Positions 59,476-64,000 of a stretch of 64,000 nucleotides of DNA are shown here, one piece after another. Positions within the stretch are counted from its first letter, which is position 1. Each line of letters begins with the position of its first letter. The position numbers were made by a program, and so were the translations under genes. The stretch is from Clostridium zeae. Its GTDB lineage: Bacteria; Bacillota; Clostridia; Clostridiales; Clostridiaceae. The notes under the pieces were generated by a model. That model worked only from the letters and a program-made list of their open reading frames with translations. It did not search any database and was not told where the DNA came from. The stretch is taken from NCBI RefSeq assembly GCF_017312485.1, contig NZ_BMBA01000002.1:368287-432286 (forward strand), written 5' to 3'.

Positions 59476-60318
59476 ATGAAAATAATGATCTTAGGTTCAA
59501 AAGGTAATATTGGTAATTATCTATCAAACTACCTAACAAATCAACATGAAATCATTCCTTTAGACAAAAATGATTTAGATATAACTGATAAAAATTCAGT
59601 TTTACAAACTATCAAATCATCTTCACCAGATATAGTTATACAAGCTGCCGGATTGTCAGATATAGATTTTTGCGAAAGTCATGAGACTGAATCTTATACT
59701 GTAAATACACTTGGAACACTAAATGTGGCCTATGCATGCAATACCCTATCCATTCCTATTGTGTACATTTCATCAGCTTATGTATATGGCGGTGAAAAAC
59801 CTTCTCCGTACTTCGAAACTGATAAATGCAGTCCAATAAATATATACGGAAAATCAAAACTTGCTGCCGAAAAACTTATTCGTACTATATGTAGTAAGTA
59901 CTTTATAATTAGAACTTCTTGGTGTTTTGGAGGAAATGATTGCTATATAAAGAAAGCATTATCTCAAGCAAATGCGCCTATATTTCTAATTTCTGATGCT
60001 ATTATAAATCCAACATATATAGAGGATTTATGTAATTCGATATCTCAAATCATAACCTCAGATTTTTATGGAGTATATAATTGCGTAAATGATGGATACA
60101 CCTCGAAGCAAGAGGTTATAAATTATGTTTTTGATTATTTTAATATACAGAAGAACGTTCTGCCACTATCTACAGAAACAATCAAAAACATCGCTCCTAG
60201 ACCTAAATATACAGCAATGAATACTTGTCTTTTATATAACTGTTTTAATATAAAAATGCCTTCTTGGCAAGACAGTATAACTCATTATTTAGATACAATC
60301 GTCAATTCAACTCAATAA
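59476..60318 (+). CDS. rfbD: dTDP-4-dehydrorhamnose reductase-like protein (RmlD)
   Basis: A 280-residue extended short-chain reductase with MILGSKGNIGNYLSNYL (NAD(P)-binding G-x-x-G-x-x-G), IVIQAAGLSDIDFCE, YISSAYVYGGE, YGKSKLAAEKLI (catalytic Y-x-x-x-K) and TSWCFGG, the RmlD-sub pattern. It would reduce dTDP-4-keto-rhamnose to dTDP-rhamnose, but the other rml genes are not nearby, so another sugar nucleotide is possible. ATGAGGTGAG precedes the ATG. Single gene with a strong terminator. Confidence 0.85.
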   Translation: MKIMILGSKGNIGNYLSNYLTNQHEIIPLDKNDLDITDKNSVLQTIKSSSPDIVIQAAGLSDIDFCESHETESYTVNTLGTLNVAYACNTLSIPIVYISSAYVYGGEKPSPYFETDKCSPINIYGKSKLAAEKLIRTICSKYFIIRTSWCFGGNDCYIKKALSQANAPIFLISDAIINPTYIEDLCNSISQIITSDFYGVYNCVNDGYTSKQEVINYVFDYFNIQKNVLPLSTETIKNIAPRPKYTAMNTCLLYNCFNIKMPSWQDSITHYLDTIVNSTQ

Positions 60319-60353
60319 GATTTTTAGTATATTTAAAAATAATCTAAATATAT

Positions 60354-60381
60354 AAAAGGTCGCCAATAAAGGCGACCTTTT
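60354..60381 (+). terminator. Terminator of the RmlD-like gene
   Basis: A perfect 11-bp stem AAAAGGTCGCC / GGCGACCTTTT with a 6-base loop and T-rich tail. Confidence 0.9.
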
Positions 60382-60446
60382 ATATTTAAAATATTATTTA
60401 TACAAAAATTTAAGAACTTCAAATCTAAAACTTATTTCGTATTCTA

Positions 60447-60965
60447 TTATTTAGAAGTTGAAGATAAAACTTTTCTGAAATCTCTTCTAGTGGCTTTAGA
60501 TATAGCTTCTACTAATACATATGTTATTGTACCATCTATAAAGTGATGAATCATTGTTCCAACAAGTACAGTTACCACTAAATACTGAAATTTAAATTGT
60601 GGAAAAGGCATAATTACTAAAGCCTCTAATATTCCATGGATAGGAGATGTAAATACTACTGTCTTGCCGTATGAAACACCTTTCTTAATCATATACGCAC
60701 CTGCAAGTCCTACAAATACATGCATCAGCGCTCTTAAAACTACCCATATAGGCTTTCCTGCTATAAAAAACCCTATTGCATTACCTAGTCCAACTGCTAC
60801 TGCAGCAAAAGGTGATACAAACATACTTAAAAACATAGGAACATGTGAAGCTATGGTAGCAGTAAAAGGCGGTATATTAATTGTTGCAAATCCAAAAGTA
60901 ATAGGTATTATGATTGCCAATGCTATAAGTACTGAAATATAAGTTAAATTTTTTGTTTTATTCAT
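60447..60965 (-). CDS. ECF-type transporter S component
   Basis: A 172-residue membrane protein with about six helices in the layout of ECF S components: an initial YISVLIALAIIIPITFGF helix, then HVPMFLSMFVSPFAAVAVGL, FFIAGKPIWVVLRALMHVFV, a loop, and YLVVTVLVGTMIHHFIDGTI. It binds a vitamin or amino-acid-like ligand and docks on a shared EcfAAT module, which is not nearby. The substrate cannot be read from sequence; two CTAG-centred sites upstream hint at amino-acid control. GGGGAG precedes the ATG. Confidence 0.72.
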   Translation of the reverse strand: MNKTKNLTYISVLIALAIIIPITFGFATINIPPFTATIASHVPMFLSMFVSPFAAVAVGLGNAIGFFIAGKPIWVVLRALMHVFVGLAGAYMIKKGVSYGKTVVFTSPIHGILEALVIMPFPQFKFQYLVVTVLVGTMIHHFIDGTITYVLVEAISKATRRDFRKVLSSTSK

Positions 60966-60993
60966 TTTAAGTCTCCCCTTTTTAAATGTATAT

Positions 60994-61026
60994 ACACTAG
61001 TATATATTAATAAGTTACACTAGTAA
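60994..61026 (-). promoter_or_regulatory. Two TACACTAGTA direct repeats upstream of the S component gene
   Basis: TACACTAGTA occurs at 60994-61003 and again at 61017-61026, 23 bp apart, in the 5' region of the S component gene, which begins at 60965. The ACTAGT core resembles the CTAG core of TrpR-type operators. This is an operator candidate only. Confidence 0.4.
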
Positions 61027-61182
61027 ACAGTTTGTTTATTTTTAAATAAACTTTCTCACAATATATTAATTCTATATTATTAAATAGAGTATTCCTTTAA
61101 TCAGAAGCATAAATACATATTTTTTGCTCAAACTAAAATATAAACAAATTCTAAATATTTTACTTTACAGGAGGTGATTTCT

Positions 61183-61644
61183 ATGTCAGTTGAAGCTCCA
61201 TCAAAAGAAATAGTATTAGAATTAAATCGTTTTTTAAAAGGTATTCAAATGGGAATAGAAGCCTTTGAAAATCTGCAACATAAAGCCAATGACACTAGCT
61301 TAAAACAAAGCTTTTTGCAAGTTCAAGCAATCTATTTAAGTCACAGTAATATTTTAAGAGAAAGAATAGAACAACTTGGAGGCGTCCCAAAAGAGGGTGT
61401 GGGCATTACCGGAAAACTCACTGAGATATATGAAAAACTAAAAAATCTCACTGTAGATTCAGATGAAGAAGTAACTTCAGAAGCTTATAAAGCATGTAAA
61501 ACTGGATTTACTATGGGGGATAGATTTATTGAAGATACTGATAATCTTGACCCTGTTAGCAAAGAAATAATACAAACTATTGTAGAAGATAATAAAAATC
61601 TAGCTCAGATATTTTTGAACAAAACATCAGAAGATAAATTTTAG
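61183..61644 (+). CDS. DUF2383 ferritin-like protein
   Basis: A 153-residue helical protein matching the DUF2383 ferritin-like pattern: EIVLELNRFLKGIQMGIEAF, LKQSFLQVQAIYLSHSNILR, ERIEQLGGVPKEGVG and YKACKTGFTMGDRFIEDTDN. Helices 1-4 appear in order with E/H candidates for a diiron site, though I do not see a full canonical set. ATG at 61183 follows AGGAGGTGATTTCT; an in-frame GTG at 61174 lies inside the ribosome site. Function unknown; such proteins are often stress-related in spore-formers. Confidence 0.8.
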   Translation: MSVEAPSKEIVLELNRFLKGIQMGIEAFENLQHKANDTSLKQSFLQVQAIYLSHSNILRERIEQLGGVPKEGVGITGKLTEIYEKLKNLTVDSDEEVTSEAYKACKTGFTMGDRFIEDTDNLDPVSKEIIQTIVEDNKNLAQIFLNKTSEDKF

Positions 61645-61707
61645 ACATAAAAAGGTCGTTTAAATATCAAGGTTTAGCTAGTTTAAAATTTTTATATTTC
61701 CCTATAC

Positions 61708-61750
61708 CGCAAAAAAGTCACCGAAGCTCGCTTCAGTGACTTTTTTTGCG
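61708..61750 (+). terminator. Long strong terminator
   Basis: CGCAAAAAAGTCAC pairs with GTGACTTTTTTTGCG, extended inward by GAAGC/GCTTC. It lies after the ferritin-like gene and before the convergent deformylase gene. Confidence 0.85.
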
Positions 61751-61810
61751 CATATGTCTTTCCAAATATATTTACGGAAAATCTGATATACGATAAAATC
61801 TATTTTTACT

Positions 61811-62284
61811 TTATTCTTCTTCGTCAACTAACTCGTACATTTCAATAGCTTGATCAACGTACATAATTCCATCTAAGTGGTCTATCTCATGACAAAAACA
61901 TCTTGCTAAAAGCCCTGAAGCCTCGTACTCTACAGCTACACCTTTTTCATTCAGTGCTTTAACCTTTACTTTTTTAGGTCTTTCAACTAGCCCTTCAAAT
62001 CCAACATAGCTTAGGCATCCTTCGTATCCTTCTTCTTTACCTTCTCTATAAGTTATCTCAGGATTAATTAATACTATTGGTTCTGATCCGTCTCTTAGGT
62101 CTATAAATACAACTCTTTTATTGACTGCAATTTGAGGTGCAGCAAGACCAACACCATCTACAGAATATAACGTATCCTTTAAGTCTTTTACTAGTGCTAA
62201 TGTTTCTGCATTTATTTCCTTAATAGGTGCTGATACTTTCTTTAAATGTCCATCACCTAATTGAACTATCTTTCTTACTGGCAT
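61811..62284 (-). CDS. def: Peptide deformylase
   Basis: A 157-residue metalloenzyme with all three motifs: GVGLAAPQI, EGCLSY (metal Cys) and CHEIDHLDG (HExxH). It removes the N-formyl group from nascent proteins. AAAGGAGTTACC precedes the ATG at 62284; the 62302 start lies upstream of the ribosome site. Size and motifs fit a type I or II bacterial deformylase. No methionyl-tRNA formyltransferase gene is adjacent. Confidence 0.95.
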   Translation of the reverse strand: MPVRKIVQLGDGHLKKVSAPIKEINAETLALVKDLKDTLYSVDGVGLAAPQIAVNKRVVFIDLRDGSEPIVLINPEITYREGKEEGYEGCLSYVGFEGLVERPKKVKVKALNEKGVAVEYEASGLLARCFCHEIDHLDGIMYVDQAIEMYELVDEEE

Positions 62285-62390
62285 TAAGGTAACTCCTTTC
62301 AAAATCTATCTAAAAACATTATTACATACTAACCCTAATTACTTCAACTAAAATTTATAGATTCCAAGAAATCACCAAGTTTTTTATGTG

Positions 62391-63659
62391 CTAGTTTATA
62401 TTTATAGATCCATTTTTCGTTTCCATCATAAAAAGAACTTTACCACCATTTACTTCGCCTTCTAAAGTATTCTTATTATCACTAGATAATCCAAAACTAT
62501 TAGTTATAGATCCGCTTTTAGTACTACACTTAAATTTGGCTGATTGTTCCTTTAAAATTCTACTGTTTATATCTCCGAAGGCATTATATATAGTAATATC
62601 ACCTTCTATAGGTTTATTGCTTTCTAATTTTATAGCACCATTATTAGCCTCAATATTGGCACCTTTTAATGGATTAATTATATTTACATTTCCATACTTG
62701 CTTGATATTTTTGAGAATCCACCAATATTCTTTTCAGTGAACGCTCCATTGGAACCTTTAAATTCTAAATCTTCACTTATATTTTCGATACTTGTTGCTC
62801 CATAAGCGTTTGAACTTATTACCTTTCCTTTTACATTAAGTACATTAAGTTCTCCATTATTGCAACTTACAGTCAAATTACCTTCTAAAGTATCAATCTT
62901 TACCGATCCATACTTATTATTTACTTCAATGTTACCTTTAATATTACTGATATTAGTGCTTCCATTTGATTGGTCAACCTTTCCATCGCTAGAAATATTG
63001 GAAACTACTACATCCCCATAAGAACTTTTGATATCATATTTTACAGAACCAGGTAGTTTTATTGTGTAATCTATTTTCTTTACTGCTCCATCTTGTTTGT
63101 TTTGATTATTGTTTGTTTTTACCACAAGATTTTCTCCATCTGTAAATTCTATTGCTTGTTTTTGTAATTCACTTATAACAGATTCATTATTATACCCAAT
63201 AGAAATATTTGCTTCAATTTCTATCTTATCACTATCACTTTTATCAATAGAAATCTTTCCTTGCTTGTTTTCTAAGGTCAAAGATTTTTTCGATTGAAAT
63301 TCCATCTTATTCGAAACTATCTTTTCATTGCTAAAAGCATTTATAGATATGCCATTTCCATTAAAAATAGAAACTCCATTTTTTGCAGCAAAGCTTATCC
63401 CGCTACTTATAAAGACAAAAATGACTATAATTATAGCAATGAAAACACTTTTACCGTCTACCGTCACACTAAGTTTAGGATTTCCTGCTAGGAATGCTCC
63501 TACTACAAGTTCTATTCCTAAGCATATTATTAAAACCGGCCACCATTTTTCTATAATTTCAAAATAGTATAGATTCTGTATTCTTGCAACTATAAGCAAT
63601 GTGCCAAGTAATATTAGACCAACCCCTGCAGATAGTCTACCTATCTTCCATTGTTTCAT
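62391..63659 (-). CDS. DUF4097-type protein with N-terminal membrane segments
   Basis: A 422-residue protein: three N-terminal membrane helices (LSAGVGLILLGTLLIVARIQ, WWPVLIICLGIELVVGAFLA, VFIAIIIVIFVFISSGISFA) followed by a long beta-repeat domain (about 110-420) in which short strands recur (GDVVVSNISSDG, GNIEVNNKYGSVKID, GELNVLNVKGKVIS), the DUF4097 pattern. The N-terminal part resembles LiaF/LiaI-like membrane regions. Likely an envelope-stress or surface protein. GGGAGGACTAG precedes the ATG. It follows the next gene by 2 bp, which implies coupling. Confidence 0.82.
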   Translation of the reverse strand: MKQWKIGRLSAGVGLILLGTLLIVARIQNLYYFEIIEKWWPVLIICLGIELVVGAFLAGNPKLSVTVDGKSVFIAIIIVIFVFISSGISFAAKNGVSIFNGNGISINAFSNEKIVSNKMEFQSKKSLTLENKQGKISIDKSDSDKIEIEANISIGYNNESVISELQKQAIEFTDGENLVVKTNNNQNKQDGAVKKIDYTIKLPGSVKYDIKSSYGDVVVSNISSDGKVDQSNGSTNISNIKGNIEVNNKYGSVKIDTLEGNLTVSCNNGELNVLNVKGKVISSNAYGATSIENISEDLEFKGSNGAFTEKNIGGFSKISSKYGNVNIINPLKGANIEANNGAIKLESNKPIEGDITIYNAFGDINSRILKEQSAKFKCSTKSGSITNSFGLSSDNKNTLEGEVNGGKVLFMMETKNGSININ

Positions 63660-63661
63660 TA

Positions 63662-64000
63662 CTAGTCCTCCCTATTAATTTCCTTCGGCTTTCCCATAAA
63701 AAGCATTTTAATACCAAATCCAATCAGAATCACGGAAGATAATATAACTTTTGTATAATCTTTAATCATAAAGAAAACTCTATTATCTACAAATTCACCT
63801 AAAAATCTGTTTGCTAATGCTAAAACACCTGCTACTATAAATACCACTCCAAGAAGCTTAACCCAATTATCGAACCACTTTCCTGAAAAGTTTATTTCTG
63901 TTGTTTCTCTTATTCCTTTTACATTCATTAAATCTAATATGGAATAAATTATTATTGCTGGCACTCCTAGTCTTAGAATATCTATATTTACCAATGAAGA
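63662..64000 (-). CDS. Membrane protein, 5' end outside window
   Basis: At least 112 residues with membrane segments VPAIIIYSILDLMNV, LLGVVFIVAGVLALANRFL and VILSSVILIGFGIKMLF. The frame is open through the right edge; a TTG at 63994 is possible, but the true start is likely beyond the window. It is translationally linked (2-bp gap) to the DUF4097 gene. LiaI/DUF5668-like membrane proteins occupy this position in related clusters; a regulator may lie upstream. Confidence 0.65.
   Translation of the reverse strand, partial: SSLVNIDILRLGVPAIIIYSILDLMNVKGIRETTEINFSGKWFDNWVKLLGVVFIVAGVLALANRFLGEFVDNRVFFMIKDYTKVILSSVILIGFGIKMLFMGKPKEINRED

Noticed and set aside
63992-63994. The TTG at 63992-63994 as the start of the last gene
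   Set aside because: The frame stays open to the window edge and there is too little upstream sequence to judge a ribosome site, so it is annotated as partial.

Overview
The window is AT-rich low-GC Firmicute DNA and reads as a Clostridium-type chromosome. Support for this: strong AGGAGG-like ribosome binding sites with occasional TTG/GTG starts; the GGGtGRT / Fe-S-scaffold gene pair; a FprA-type flavodiiron protein; HPr kinase; a folE-HD-folP-folBK operon; a probable SPOCS-type spore-coat protein; a UviB/BhlA-type holin; and small clostridial families (DUF1540, DUF1292, DUF896, DUF2383). The species cannot be named from the sequence alone.

Layout. 0-7.5 kb: end of a histidine phosphatase, a DeoR regulator, a DUF2500 protein, a heterodimeric ABC exporter pair with one degenerate ATP site, a zinc-ribbon membrane protein, a flavodoxin and an Hsp20-like protein. 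7.9-11.1 kb: a large secreted protein with duplicated cadherin-like/BIG2 modules. 11.2-20 kb: an FtsX-type ABC transporter, an M50-like metalloprotease, a probable spore-coat protein, a PTS IIA protein, a GNAT and an NAD(P)H/FMN-type flavoprotein. 20.3-25 kb: a second GNAT, then a bacteriocin-like operon (secreted small protein, two FtsX-like permeases, ATPase).

25.2-37.1 kb is the most eventful part. The 3' end of the GGGtGRT gene (35398-36399) is repeated, in direct orientation, at 27.9 kb (identical except for a 12-bp deletion) and again, decayed, at 25.2 kb together with the ancestral terminator. Between 27.9 and 35.4 kb lies a prophage remnant: an integrase N-terminal fossil directly against the target gene, a 5'-truncated tail gene, a surface protein, two holin-like proteins, an amidase endolysin, a secreted putative bacteriocin and a nonsense-broken gene. 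The simplest reading is repeated site-specific integration at the 3' end of the GGGtGRT gene.

37.1-43.7 kb: a non-coding leader with a candidate structured RNA, two copies of a 200-bp palindromic MITE-like element, tRNA-Leu(CAA), an EAL-CBS-GGDEF regulator, a DUF445 membrane protein and a truncated, divergent pyruvate kinase-like protein. 44-64 kb is mostly housekeeping: the folate operon, a PHP-domain phosphoesterase, an orphan phi-LC3-like holin, an M18 aminopeptidase, a CorA-like transporter with an altered GMN motif, hprK, DUF896 and DUF1292 proteins, FprA, a HelD-family helicase, an RmlD-like reductase, an ECF S component, a ferritin-like protein, peptide deformylase and a DUF4097 pair running off the end. 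No CRISPR array, rRNA or complete transposase was seen.
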